Both the position numbers and the translations under genes were made by a program. Below, piece after piece: positions 32,104 through 44,455 of a DNA stretch of 64,000 nt. The stretch covers positions 1 to 64,000 of the forward strand of contig NXFV01001259.1 in assembly GCA_002803225.1 (NCBI GenBank), given 5' to 3'. Source of the stretch: Gamarada debralockiae. Lineage: Eukaryota > Ascomycota > Leotiomycetes > Helotiales > Hyphodiscaceae. Below the pieces are notes generated by a model. The model saw only the letters and a list, made by a program, of their open reading frames with translations, ran no database searches and was not told the DNA's origin. Numbering within the stretch: position 1 is the stretch's first letter; the number at the start of each line of letters is the position of its first letter.

Positions 32104-32557
32104 CTACTGCAGAAATACAGGGTCCACTGCCGGCTTAGGCTTCGGCAAATATTTCTCCTTCCAAATGCCCGCCAAAACGTCGATTTTTCAACGGACCTTC
32201 TCAGTCTCCCCGCAACCAGCCACCATCTGCAAGATCTCTTCACAATCCACATGTTCTATGTCGCCCCTGTGAAATGCGCATGGCGTCGGCGGGGCTCCGC
32301 CAAGAACGTTCCGTGCAATCTCCCAATCATCAATGCCGTCTGGGAATCCGGGGAGTAGTGGAGATCTAAGTGGACGCGGAGACTGAAAAGTATTCGGTCC
32401 GTTCTTCTCCTGTCCGAAGCTATCGCTATTGTTTGTCCCGAAGGTCTTTTACTCGTTGAATCTAACTTTGTGTTACCATATTGCTTCCGTCTAAAGTCCT
32501 TAGGTGCAGGAACGCGCTTCCGAAAATCATCCTTGACCCTAACATTTGAGCAGTCAT
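32104..32557 (-). pseudogene. 3' part of an unidentified gene with a frameshift and a stop
   Basis: Starting near 32557, one frame reads VRVKDDFRKRVPAPKDFRRK and QYGNTKLDSTSKRPSG. The next frame then takes over with FGQEKNGPNTFQSPRPLRSP and LLPGFPDGIDDWEIARNVLG, and continues to GCGETEKVR. There an in-frame TGA occurs, after which KIDVLAGIWKEKYLPKPKPA leads to a TAG at 32104. The amino-acid character is strongly coding. No splice pair repairs the frame change near 32440 or removes the TGA. It ends about 130 bases before the prolidase start codon on the same strand. The family is not recognised. It may be a dying gene or contain sequencing errors. Confidence 0.5.
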
Positions 32558-32722
32558 TACGAGGTCAAGTCCCCAGTTTAAGGTGCCTAGAGAGCTTCAT
32601 AGCGGGGTTGACGCGGGGCAATGAATAGCGAGGAACATGACCAGATGTGTATATTAACAATGAGTATTGTGAGACATGAGCGATCTTCTACTGCTTTTCA
32701 AGTCCAACATTCTGCAGACACT

Positions 32723-34831
32723 ATGCCACTTTTCTTTACCCTCCTATTTCTTGCGGCTCTCGCCGCCCCGCTTCTTGCCAGTGTCCCGTATTCCGAGTAT
32801 ATCCTGGCACCTACCTCTCGGACAGTCTACCCAGTTTCAGTCTACAAAGTGAACGGATCAGTTTCCAACGCGGCATCACTGGCTGGAAGTGCACATGGCA
32901 GCGCAACATTCAACGGCATCTCTTCAGTGACCTTTGACTATTCCAGGAATATTGCAGGCGTGGTGTCTGTGACAGTTGGGACCTCATCCTCTCCCAACGC
33001 CTTTATAGGCTTGACATATACGGAATCGAGTCTATGGATCAATGGCCAAGCAAGTGACGCCACTGCAGATGCTGGTCTTGATGAAGTTCTGTGGTTGCCC
33101 GTTGGGAAAGGACCTGGAACGTACACGGTTGACAGAATTCACGAGAGAGGAGCTTTCAGATATCTCAGCCTCATCTCCAACACGACGGCTAAGGTACAGG
33201 TCACGAGTGTCAGCACAAATTTCACGGCTGCACCGGCCCAAGATCTCAGAGAATACAGGGGGTATTTTCATAGTAATGATGAGCTCTTGAATCGAATCTG
33301 GTACGCTGGTATGTACTCGAGAACTACTCTAGGCATTTCTGATGTTAAATGTGTCTGCAGGAGCTTACACAAATCAACTTTGCAATATCAACCCCCATTA
33401 TGGCAACGCCCTAGTCCATCTGAGAACGATTAACAGCACGATGAACATCTCTCTCCCACAGACAGATACCTGGTACAACAACGCCACCATCACGGAAGGA
33501 AGCAGTTGTGTCACAGATGGGGCAAAACGTGACCGCGAAGTTTGGCCAGGAGATCTATCAGTCTCTTTCCCAAGTATTTTCGTTAGTACCAACGACCTCT
33601 CCTCCGTCCAGAATTCCCTAAACTCGCTCCTTGCTCTCCAAAATGCAAGTACCGGCATGCTGCCATATGCCGGATACCCCTTCAACGATTTGGGTATCGT
33701 CAGTTTTACCTACCATCTGTACAGTCTAATTGGAATCTCGTACTATTATCAATATTCTGGGGACCTTGAATATCTCCAAAGTACTTGGAGTAGTTTCACC
33801 AAAGGTCTCGCCTGGTCGCTTAGCTATATCGATAGTTCGGGCTTAATGAACGTCACATCTGCAGCAGACTGGTTGCGCGTGGGGATGGGTGGCCACGTAA
33901 CTTCTCCTCTCCCCCTTACTCAAAGCCTCGCTAACGAAAGCAGAACATCGAAGCAAACGCAATCCTCTACTACACAATAAACCAAGGCCTCAACCTCGCA
34001 GCCATCCTAAACGATACAACCTCAATCGCATCCTGGACGCCCAAAGCCGCCGCCTTAAAAACCGCCGCCAACACCCTCCTCTGGAACCCCTCCACAGGCC
34101 TCTACACCGACAACGAAACCACCACTCTTTCTCCCCAAGACGGCAATGCCTGGGCAGTAAAGGCCAATCTGACCCTCACCACCGCCCAAAGTGCATCCAT
34201 AGTCTCCGCCTTAAAGTCCCGCTGGGGAACCTACGGCGCACCCGCGCCCGAAGCCGGCTCCCCTCTCACCATTTCCCCATTCATCGGCTCCTTCGAACTC
34301 GAAGCCCATTTCTTAGCTTCCGCTCCTCAAGATGCGCTGGATTTGATTAGGCGGCAATGGGGATTTATGCTCAATGATCCGAGGATGACGAATTCGAGTT
34401 TTATAGAAGGGTATTCGGCGGATGGGAGTCTGCATTATGCGCCATACACGAACGATCCAAGGGTTTCGCATGCGCATGGATGGAGTACGGGACCGACGTC
34501 TTTGATGAGCTTTTATGTTGCAGGTATTCATCTGACAAGTTCGATGGGGAGGACGTGGAGGATTGCACCGATGATGGGGGACTTGACGGAAGTGGATGCG
34601 GGGTTTGAGACGCCGTTGGGGACGTTCTCGAATACAGTGAAAGTGAGTGGACAGAATGGGACGGTGTCACAAATGAGTTTCAGTACGCCCAAGGGAACGA
34701 CGGGAAGTGTGTCGTTGTCAGGGGTCGAGGGGAAGTTGGTCTCCAACGGAGGCCCGAGTGTGAGCCTAGTTAATGGAGAGGCGACGGGGTTGCAGGGTGG
34801 AGATTGGACTTTGCAGGTTCAGGGGTCGTAG
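32723..34831 (+). CDS. Secreted alpha-L-rhamnosidase-like glycosidase (GH78, six-hairpin)
   Basis: Three exons, 32723-33308, 33361-33896 and 33944-34831, splice in phases 1 and 0 and give 669 residues. MPLFFTLLFLAALAAPLLAS is a signal peptide. I chose this ATG over one 102 bases upstream because that extension would bury the signal. The (alpha/alpha)6 catalytic domain carries the GH78 hallmark DGAKRDREVWPGD near residue 248. It also has ADWLRVGMGGHN, NAWAVKANLT and a GSFELEAHFLASA block. The C-terminal beta-sandwich (about 560-669) follows WRIAPMMGDLTEVDAGFETP. GH78 enzymes remove terminal alpha-L-rhamnose from plant polysaccharides and glycosides; the exact substrate here is unknown. Many N-glycosylation sites fit secretion. 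Residues 1-200 may be the N-terminal sandwich. Confidence 0.87.
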
Positions 34832-35422
34832 AGATTTAGGAATAGGATGTCATATTGACATGAGTCTATCTTGAATGTTTCTACATCTGTCCACCTTAAA
34901 TTTTGTCCCTATTCTTTCTTTCCCAAAATGGCAATTGCCTAATCAGGGGTCGACGGCTAAATAAATGCTTCGTACAGCACAAGAAAGGACCCGTGATTTT
35001 CACGCCATCAAATTTCCCGTCCGGACCGCACGGGGCAGTGTCTGGTTGCACAAGACCTCCGCCATCGGACAAGGCTGAGCGAATGACTCTTAATGAGGGT
35101 GGGCAATGAGGCATTTATATATAAGCATGTTTCCTCGTTGATGACCATTCGTTATTCCCGTGCATCACCGCTGTCACTTGACCCCCCCTGCCATAATTGT
35201 TACGGAATCCCAAATTACACGAACTACACAAAATTACACAGCATCACTTCAAAATACAGTAATACCGTATTCAAGGCTCAATCGCTCTATTGATCTGAAT
35301 GAACGCCTCTAAGCATAAGCAAATACCGCTATGCTCCATGCCCATTCGTTTCCGTTCCACAACGCCATGATATGCTTCGTATCACGTCCCATGCTATTCC
35401 TCCATACGCCATCTACCTCTTT
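34832..35422. other. Convergent spacer
   Basis: 3' flanks of the rhamnosidase-like gene and of CSN1 (minus). No gene is seen. A run of ACAC/AATTACAC-type short repeats lies near 35215-35245. Confidence 0.5.
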
Positions 35423-37041
35423 TCAATTATATCCTCTTCCAGAACGCAACTCTCTACCTGATCCCATGGTTTCAGAGAAGAAATCATCCATAGCTCCCAA
35501 CTGATTGCCGCGATTCTTGTTCCCCTTGATTTCGAGATCCGCGGAGACGGTGTTCATATGTTGGATTCGGCGGCGGGCTTCACGCTCGTATTCTTTGGAT
35601 GTTTTGAGGGCTTCATTGTGAAGGGCTGCGCGGGAGGAGGCGGGGACGGATGTAAGGAGCTATATCTTGTTAGTTAAGAATGAACGGAGAATGGATGGAT
35701 ACTGACTCTATTCTGGGTATCAATTCGTGCATCAAGATCTTTACGCTGAATCATCTGAACAAGCTCCTTATCAATCGACTTGCCTGGAGCTGCGAAAGCC
35801 TTGTTCAAGCTATCGAGCGTGACGCAGGAGAAGGGGATGAAGTATTGCACAATGCTCTTGCTGCGGACTAGGTGATAGAGTTGATCAACATGTTTTTGCA
35901 GGTGAATATCGAGGAGATAATCGGCACGGTAGGATTCGAGGATGTCGAGGCACGCTGTGTAACGGCTGTTAACAAAGAAGGTGATGGCACGTCTGATATT
36001 CGGTTCCAGCTCCAGATACGTTCTGAAGCCGGAATTTTCGAGTACTCTCCTGTTTAGTTCACTTCTCTCCATAGATGCCAAAGCACAGAGACCGCCGTAG
36101 ATCGCGACATCGTTAGGGCTGATGAACGTGTTGCAGCTGGAGCCCATTCCTGCGTCGGTCGCCAGAAACGAGAGCGCTGCACTGTAGAACTCTCCGGCGT
36201 CCATATGCGCGAGCCCATCGGCTGTACAGAGGTATGGCTGCATGACTTTTTCTTCGTCGGGGGTTGCCTGAATTTGCTTTATCTTCTGGACATTGGTTGA
36301 GACTGCGAGCCAGGCTCGTTGTTCGATGGAGACTTCGATTAGATGCTTGCTCACGTCGATAATCTGTTTTTGAGAACCGACATCTGCTCGCATGCGACTG
36401 TAAGCTTCGAAAGCTTTTGGGAGGTCACCGATTTCTTGGTAGTGTTTGCCTAGATCCTCATTGCCCATCTATTTGTGAAGTCAGCTACGCCATACCCTAA
36501 ATGAATGACAGAAAAAGTGATGAATAATAATAACGTACCCGAATGCTCTCCTTGACGAGGTTGTTCTTGTATTCCTTCAGTTGTTTCTCAAGTGCTGACG
36601 TTTGTGCCTGGTTATGCTTCTCCTGCTGATCCATCCACACCGTATCTCTTACTGCCTCCGGTTCGTTCGGTCCGATAGTCTCGAGATGAGTTTGTGCCTC
36701 TAAGTATCTCTTGATATCTTTGCCATTCTTTGCCTCGTTCACTGCAGCTTTCAGCGCGTCGACTCCAAGGAAGGCGGAGCAGGTTCCGATAAGAAGTAAG
36801 CGTTCGAGTCTCGTTCGGCCTAAGAAATATCGGATTAGAGAATCATTCAAATAGAGTGAGGGATTGGAAGGGGAATTACCTTTGTAGTTCTGTATGTAAG
36901 ACTCCAGGTCGAATTTGGGAGGGTCTAGGAGGACGAGGTTAATAGCTTCACGCGTAATAGGTCTTGCGATATACCTGTCACCACAATGCTCTTCTTTCGA
37001 CTCTGAATCGGCGAGCTTGGGGGATTCTGAGACGCAGCCAT
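35423..37041 (-). CDS. csn1: COP9 signalosome subunit 1
   Basis: Five exons, 37041-36975, 36924-36880, 36819-36539, 36468-35707 and 35659-35423, are all in phase and give 463 residues. CSN1 is a PCI-domain scaffold of the COP9 signalosome, which removes NEDD8 from cullins and controls development and light responses in filamentous fungi. Family signatures are DPPKFDLESYIQNYKGRTRL, ERLLLIGTCSAFLGVDALKA, the TPR-like MGNEDLGKHYQEIGDLPKAF, and a PCI region about 240-400 (HLVRSKSIVQYFIPFSCVTL, IQRKDLDARIDTQN). The end (AALHNEALKTSKEYEREARR) is the usual helical tail. The first intron (50 bases) is needed to reach the DPPKF block. Without it, the ATG frame stops after about 38 codons. The neighbour TF ends 440 bases upstream. 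Confidence 0.95.
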
Positions 37042-37480
37042 CGTGAGTCCGGGCCTTGTTGTGGTCTTCAGTGTGAAGATGAAGTCAAATTGTGGGGTAA
37101 ACCGCGACCTTTGAGCTCAAGAGCTCGTGCCCTTGCCTGCCTACCCTACTACTATTCTGGGACTAGCGTGCTCTAATCACGTGCGGACACCTTCAGATAT
37201 GGGATCTTTTGCATCGCTGAGGTGGTTTTGAGTGATTGAGCAGCACATCATTCGGATTTCGATTGGCCGCAATTCTGCCAAAGTTGCTTTGTTAGCTCTC
37301 AAAGCAAAGCGAATATGTCATGTCCTTTTGTCTATTGTCATTATGCACACTTTCCACATAACACCGCAATAGCAACCCGCTCCCAAAGCCAGTCCAGTAC
37401 CCGCTCAAATCTAACATGGTATAACTACAAATTTACACAAGTAACGCCATTTCCTTTCCACCGGGCCCAGACCCATGGTA
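37042..37480. other. csn1 promoter and 3' flank of the Zn2Cys6 gene
   Basis: Both flanking genes are on the minus strand. This region should hold the csn1 promoter and the terminator of the regulator whose stop is at 37481. No gene is seen. Confidence 0.5.
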
Positions 37481-40400
37481 TCATTGCCTAAACCTTTGAT
37501 CCGCCAGCATGCTACTCCACTCATCTCCTTCCGCGGAAAATATGCCCTCAAAGTTCATCTCCCCGTTGGGTGTAACGCCAGCATGGTAGCCCATTTCCTG
37601 GGGATTCAATACGGACATTCCCGCATTTATTTGCGAAACGTCGAAGTTCGGTTGCCCTTGCATCAGATATGGAGGGATTGGCCCGAAGAGTTGTCCTTCC
37701 AGATCGTCGTAGATGCTAGGCTGCGGCCCGTTTGAGAGATAACTGGGCTGAGGTATGCTACCGATATTCTCCTGCTTGATGTTGTCCAATTCCATCATCG
37801 GCTGATTCGGGTATGCAAATGGATCGGCAGATGGGAACATCATCGCACTAAGATCTGGAAGAGCATTGTTGCCACCGAATTGCTGTGGCAAGTTGTACTG
37901 CTGTTGCTGAATGCTGTTGCTAGTGCTGCTGGAGTCGGGAGTGCCAGTGGCGGATAGTTCTGTCGGTGATACAAGCTCTTGAAAGCTTTGCCTGAGGTTT
38001 GGGTTCGACAGTGTATTGCTCTGGAATCGATTGTCATCAAATGTGCCTTTGGAAAAGTTGTTTGTCTGGATAGGTGTTGGCGTGGGGAACGTGGTGGCCC
38101 TAGCCACTCCTCCCGTAGATCCCGATTCTGGCTGAGATAAATCAGGTGTGCTGCGGACGCCTCGTGGTCCGACCGGGTTTGGTGATGGTGCTGAGCGCTT
38201 TTTCTTCGCCGAAACAGGTGCAGTACGACCATTCTTGAGTCTTGCAGGGAGTTGCTCGAACAGTCCCTTTTTGTAGTTGTTAGCATTCATTACAGAAAAA
38301 CGATGAGAGGTCCTTACAATCAATGCAGCCGAACACCTATCTGCAGCCTGGCTCCTCTTCGCGAGACCCATAAGAGCTTCTTTGCCATCATATGCGTCTG
38401 CTAAGATTTCCTGCGACCCAGGCTTATCCGGATTTTCGAGAACGAAGAAGACTAAGGAAAGAATGGCGAAGAAGGTTGTATACATTGTAAACCAATATGC
38501 GCCAATCAGGAGCCCTCTTCTTTTCATCTCACTGCAAATATGAACGATGTTGCGCGAGACGCTAACCCCAGCCGCAGCACAAGCGTATGACCGGTCATCG
38601 ATGGTCTTCCCTGCGCAGGCTTTCTGGGAAACGTAATGCAAGAAAGGTCGGTAAAGCATCATCTGCACGTGAGCATAAGCTAAACGAAGGAGTTGTTGGA
38701 CCCTGTCAGACAGGTCAGCATCATCTCAACTTGAATCTAAAATATCAAGAGCACGATGAGGAGGAACTGGACCAAGTCTCCAAGGCGAGCAATGTCCTAG
38801 CTTTGAAGCTCTACCAATCACAGGGCTACGGTACAAGGATGGCCGCGGCAGAAAAGGGAACGAGAGAGGAGCGAGCTTACCGGAGAACTTCTGGTGTTCC
38901 ATCACCTCCTGGCCGCAGTGCCATAGGTAGCTTGTCGAGCCAATCAGCTAGGTCTCGCTCAATTTCGCGGATCTTGGCATGGCTGATGACATATGACGAA
39001 GTCGCCGTCCCCTGGACAGACTGCTCTAAACCTTTCGTTGGGTAGATGTATTTAATGACCTTGGTCAATATTTCCATCAACCGGGTGTGTGCATTCGAGG
39101 CTGCGTATAGCGATGTTTTCCCAGGTGGCATTGGAGAAATTGAATCCTTGGTAATGCATTCATCGTCAACCTCCATGGGGAGCTCCTGATCAATGTCATC
39201 ATTGCTAAGCATCTGGGGAAATCCCAACAAGGCTGACACATAGGTATCCATTTTGCGCACAATCCAGAAAACTCGCCGCCGAATCTCACGTTCTATCGGG
39301 TTGAAGTTTCCAGCTAGGTTGCGATGAAGTCCCATTCGGAGAGAAGATCTCAAAGCAATCCCGATATACGAATAGCAAGTACTCAGATTTGCGGACGATT
39401 GGAGAAACAAAATCATGAATAGAATTGCTTGCAGCGATGTGATATCACGGCAGTCTGTGATGTCCATCATATGCCGGGCGGCTCTAAAGTATTTGTACCT
39501 GCATGATGGCGTCAGTCAGCCTCAAACATACGACATAAGCCACGTTCGACGAGAGGTTATGAGGAATTCTAATGGGTAAACCTCGTCTTACTCGTCGACA
39601 AAGTTCATATAAAGTTCAGCCCCAAATTTTGAGTTTGAACTTGACATGGTATTTCTAGACGGACAAGGAACTCGAAAGAAAAGTGGCACAAGAAAGACGG
39701 AAGTAGAACTTGCCCTTGGTCAATCTTAGCTCTGTAGGTACTCCCAGAAGGTCCATTAGGGTCATCCGCGAGATCCGAGTGGAACATGCAGCCGAGGGCA
39801 AGGGTAACATAAAGAAGGGGTAGGAATCGATTTTCGTCGTCGCCAAAGTTTTCCACCGGGACGTCGTAGATCCTATCGAACATTTCATAAAAGCTTGGCT
39901 GGTGTACGAACCGTAGCAAAGAACACGCGCAGTTCAACGAATTGACACATAAGACCTTTGCGGTTTCTCGCGACGGAAGGTCCATTGTGTTAGGTAGACC
40001 GGCGTCAAGCGGGGATTCAACTGAGGACCTGGGGGAATCAAACATTGGAGGCATTGCTGCAGGTCGAGGTATTCTGGGGAGCATTGGGGTGCTATTATCT
40101 CCTCCCAACAATCCTCCAAACTGTTCGCGCATGCGCCTGACGAAAACAGTCCCTGACGATCCACCATGAAAGTCCCAATGCCCGCACTCATCCAGGTCAA
40201 GTTGACCAGTAGATGTGATCATGGACCGCAACTGCGCATCTTGTTCCGACTTATTCTGGGGCGCGTCACCTGAGTTGGCTGGTGGTGGTGCGCTCTGGGT
40301 TAAATCCTTGGCATTGACCCCCAGACGGCCTTGCAAAATAGCCGCATCGAGATTTGGATCATTCAGATCAACATTGGGAAGGACTGTTCTGAGGAGAGTT

Positions 40401-40857
40401 TCTGCTCGCTGAAGACGGTTCTCTAAGGCTTCAATATATTGTGGTGCGGGGTTCCTTCTTCTGTTGGAAGGCTGGTCGTATGTGCAGTCTGTCCAGGAAT
40501 TAGTCAATATTAAACCATGACAAAGCAGAATTCTGTGCTCTGAATATCCATTACGAGCATACCGTAGCTATAAACAGTACAATGAGTACAAGGCTGTTTC
40601 CCGTCGCACTTAATCTTTTTCCTCCTACATTCGTCGCAAGCTCGAGTGACACGTCTGCGTTTTTGCAAAGGTCCAGAAGCTCGCGGTTGTGATATTGAGC
40701 TTGGTGACGTCTGTTCTTGACCTTGTTGCCAATGCGCCGATGACATAGCATTAGGATCTTCTTCTACTTCGAATGATTCTGGTGAGGAATGTCCAGGACT
40801 CGTTGATGAAGGCATTGCCACTGACATGGCGCCCTGGCCGAACAATGCGGCAGACAT
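37481..40857 (-). CDS. Zn2Cys6 transcription factor with fungal_trans domain
   Basis: Six exons, 40857-40563, 40488-39714, 39654-39592, 39498-38881, 38702-38318 and 38266-37481, splice in phase and give 973 residues. The zinc cluster is Cys74, 77, 84, 90, 93 and 100, preceded by KRRRVTRA. The last Cys is supplied by exon 2. A linker helix (YIEALENRLQRAETLLRTVL) likely drives dimerisation. The fungal_trans region (about 270-560) has YKYFRAARHMMDITDCRDIT and MGLHRNLAGNFNPIEREIRR. The C-terminal third is Gln/Pro/Asn-rich and probably activating. Intron 2 has a GC donor (AAGG|GCAAGT), and exon 3 is only 63 bases. The frame fails with any nearby GT donor. The next-to-last intron (51 bases) is divisible by three, so retention would add 17 residues. 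Target genes are unknown. Confidence 0.92.
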
Positions 40858-42781
40858 TTCGAGGATTCAGTGGGGGGTTGAGGGGTAAGGTTGAGGAGCA
40901 GATTTTATTGGCCGTCAAGAAATTGAGGTTTCTCGCATTTCAGGTCTTTAGGCTCCTACTTCTGGGGAAGACTTAAGTAGGACGGAGTCGAGATTTTGGG
41001 CTGTTGGCGAAGTTATGGTGAAGATAGGCTTAAAAGAATTGGATCTTCGTCTATTGTGTCTGAATCCTGACGTCGCTTTTGATCACAGACTTCGTCCCGC
41101 GCAGTCAATTATATGGCCGATTACTCATCCAAGGGTCTTCTACTTTAAATAATTGGAAGAATGATTTTGGTTTGGAGGTTTGCTGACGGACTTTCCACAT
41201 CCCATTTAGCATTTTATGAAGGAAAAAGAAAAAAGAAGGTGGAGAGAAGCCTTCGAGATTCCTGAAATAGACAAGTCCAATAATCGGAGTGTTGGAAGTG
41301 GGGCAATTTTGGTAGGCATCATAAATATTATGAGTAAGCAACTCCTCATGCTCCGCCGTAAAATAACGCGTGCATAACAGCCACAGTCAAGAAGAGCAAA
41401 TTACCGAGCAGAAAAGGCCTATGATTTGCCACATTGTATCAAAATTACTCAGGAGTTAAGATTATGGCCGTCCGTCGAGCGCGGTCGGGAACCGAATTTG
41501 AGAGCCGATGTCGTCCCGACCAGTGCATTTCATTGCAGATCGCCAACACTTTGCACCTGGTCCGTGTGTTCACAAACAGCTTCGCGACTTCAAGCAGACT
41601 ACAAATACTATCTAATGTGGTCGGAAGTCTTCCGACTACAGCTTCTATAAAGCATCCCTAAAGTCCGTAATGGAGATAGAAGGCATGGAATTTGAACCGC
41701 AAATCAAAGTATAGACTGATCGTTTGGAATCGAAAGGGCGCGCTTTGCTTGCCAGCAAAATTTACCAAGCACTGCAAGATCGTTCCTAAGCGGCCAAGAC
41801 AGATACCTAAGAAACAGTTCAACTCTCGTGCGTATGCAAAAGTCCCGATTACTCACCTAGGACGTCACTGACAGATCCCTCTCAAAAGCACATATCCCCA
41901 GTCACATAAAAACCATCTAGGCGATTATTTATATATTCTGGGTCAGACATCAGACCCATCTCTACGGCTACAACCACATTGGGCGCCTGCTAACCATCAC
42001 TCTTCTTTAAACCGATACTGTCCGTGAAGAACATTATACATGCGATCCTCCCGTTCCCGTTCTCCGGTTTCTGAGTATGGCTACTGGGCGATTGGATCTT
42101 TTTGGCAGGGGACCTGAATCACGACATCGTCGCGTGAAGCACATTTGCGATTAGGGACAACCCTAATCGCTATCGTTGTCTTACACACCTCCCAAACTTT
42201 CTTTCTTTCACTTCTTTCACTTCATATCCTCCCTCGAAACCCAACCCTTTCGAAAACCCCCAATCAGCCACGATGACGCCACGCAGCAAAACAGAGTTCA
42301 CGCGGCAAACATAGTGGGGCAGCTTGCAGGAAGGAGTGGGGCAGAGAATTTTCCATTTTGACTTCACAACGAAGGGAGTGCGAACAAGGCTCGACTATGA
42401 TCTGCCATTGGCTTTGCGATAAGATCTGGCCCAGGAAAACTTCCCACCGGGCTTCACATGTCGGTTCAATGAGTTCGATACCAAAACCATGCGGAGCAGC
42501 TGCAGCCTTTCTGGAGTTGGCCGTTCCTGGCCCTTTGTGACTACTAGCGCCCGCGCGAGCTCCTCGTTGGACATAAAATCCAGACACCACCCCAATGCTT
42601 ATCATCCTAGGAATCGAAACTCTACCCACCTGTGCACTTCAATTGCATATCTTATACCATTCCATTGATCTGAAAATTGGTCAATAAATCGAACGGAAGC
42701 TCCCAAGCTTTACTTGGAATATAGATTGCTCTGAGCAACCGTGACGTGTTCAAAAAAGACACTTTATAGATCCTAGAAATC
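40858..42781. other. Divergent 1.9-kb promoter region
   Basis: This lies between the start of the Zn2Cys6 gene (minus) and the start of the sulfotransferase-like gene (plus). Short frames at 41105-41341 (minus), 41426-41661, 42176-42361 and 42264-42629 (minus) have no motif. A hairpin GGTCAGACATCAGACC lies near 41941-41956. The length suggests elaborate control of one of the two genes, but no site could be tied to a factor. Confidence 0.5.
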
Positions 42782-44455
42782 ATGGCTACGAAGCCCATTT
42801 TCGTGGCCACCCATCCTAGAGCATGCAGTACTGCATTTGAGAGGGCAAGTTTTACTCCTGTTCCAGAATTGTCGCTTCAATGGCTGATTTCTTGTGCAGG
42901 TCTTCATGACCCGCCGAGATATCCTGACTTGCGTTCACGAGCCATTTGGTGACGCGTTCTACTTCGGACCCGAGAGACTTAGCTCGAGATATGAGAACGA
43001 TGAGGAGGCTCGGGAGAAGAGCGGCTTTGCGCAGAGCACTTTCAAGACCATATTCGAGAGGATTGAGAGAGAGAGCAAAGAGGTTCGATCCAACTCTACT
43101 TCCTCTTCCTCCCGGCCTGTCATCCCAGCCCCTCCTAGCCCAGGAATTTTCATTAGTCCTGCAAGCTGCTGGTGTTGCATATATACTACGAGATGCCCAA
43201 ATGGCCTACCAGGAAGCATCCCCGTAGACCTTCTCCGAAAGGCTGTGGAACCTCTTCAGGAATGCAATATCCTTCGAGGACCACATCTGCACATCGGTAG
43301 CTTGAAGTTTTTTTTATTTTATTTTATTTTATTTTTTTGCGTCTTCAAGTTATATCTATGTTCCTGTCGAAATCATGGATCCAAGAGTAGACAGATTTGA
43401 ACTACTATCATGGGCTTCCTTTATTCCCATCCCGGAGCTCCCTCTCTCTGGAATTGCTATTGGCTCCACCTTACATGCTGGGTTACACTAAAGATATTAA
43501 GATTGACCAGAAGCTCACACCACGCAGGGGAAACGTCTCTTCATCAAGGACATCATGCACTACCTCGTCCCTCCCGAGGGAAAGATAGCAACCATCGCCC
43601 CATCCTTGGGAGGTCAGTCAGTCAAGAAAGGGGTTGGCACAAACGGAGAGACCAACGGTGTGAAAGGTGCTGCAAATGGCATTACGAACGGGTTAACCAA
43701 TGGTGCCACCAACGTGATCGCCAACGGTACCAATGGACATCATAAGACCCTCTATCCTTACGACACCGCGGCAGAGCCCGGCAACCCTACAGTTGTACCT
43801 CCAGAGATCTTGAAGCAGTTCCACTTCACGTTCTTAATCCGTCACCCACGTCATAGCATTCCTTCCTACTGGCGTTGCACAATCCCTCCTTTGAATGAGG
43901 TCACCGGATTCTACGATTTCATGCCTTCCGAGGCAGGGTACGACGAGCTTCGACGAGTCTTCGACTTCCTCTGCAAGGAGAAACAGGTTGGACCTGCTCT
44001 TGCTGGCAAACATGGCGAATTGGCTGAGGGCGAAGTCAGCATTACTGTCATCGATGCTGATGATCTTCTCGACAATCCATCAGATATCATTGAAGCGTAC
44101 TGCAAGGAAGTTGGGATTGAATACAATCCGGACATGTTGAATTGGGATTCCGAAGAGGATCATCAGCGGGCCAAGGCTGCGTTTGAGAAATGGAAGGGTT
44201 TCCACGACGATGCCATCAATAGCACGTCACTCAAACCCAGAAGCGCCGCGCATGTAAGTTGTGATTCCTGGACATGTACATTTCTGAATTAGCTAACCAA
44301 GTTTTTCCAAGAAAAAGAAAGCGAAGACTATTGAGACCGAAGACCAGGAATGGCGTGAGAAGTATGGTGATGAGGCAGCTAAGGTCATTAGAGAGACCGT
44401 TAATGCGAATATTCCTGACTATGAGTACCTGAAGTCCTTTGCTATCAAGGTTTAA
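42782..44455 (+). CDS. Sulfotransferase-like P-loop protein
   Basis: Four exons, 42782-42844, 42900-43082, 43528-44253 and 44312-44455, are all in phase 0 and give 371 residues. Exon 1 ends in a GC donor (AGG|GCAAGT), the second of two GC-AG introns in the window. HPRACSTAFER near residue 11 is the phosphate-binding loop of the sulfotransferase type. FLIRHPRHSIPSYWRC near 190 resembles the 3'-phosphate-binding R...S motif, and VIDADDLLDNP follows. Residues about 105-145 contain an Asn/Gly/Thr-rich insert (GVGTNGETNGVKG and GITNGLTNGATN). Intron 2 is 445 bases with a weak GTTCGA donor, but joining RIERESKE to GKRLFIKDIMHYL gives good continuity. Substrate is unknown. No signal peptide is visible. 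Confidence 0.78.

Noticed and set aside
31881..32252. 123-residue minus-strand frame considered as a separate gene
   Set aside because: Its 3' part is the first exon of prolidase, which splices at 31885 into the conserved KYPAKLHARS region. The 5' part overlaps the upstream broken gene.
32621..32722. Upstream in-frame ATG of the rhamnosidase-like gene
   Set aside because: It would place 34 polar residues before a clear signal peptide, so the ATG at 32723 is preferred.
36925..37041. Frame without an ATG running through csn1 intron 1 into the DPPKF block
   Set aside because: A 50-base GT-AG intron joins the ATG frame to the same block in phase, so the continuous open frame is taken as chance.
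41640..41780. B-box-like GGTTCAAATTC on the minus strand, possible tRNA
   Set aside because: No matching A-box or cloverleaf arms could be found around it.
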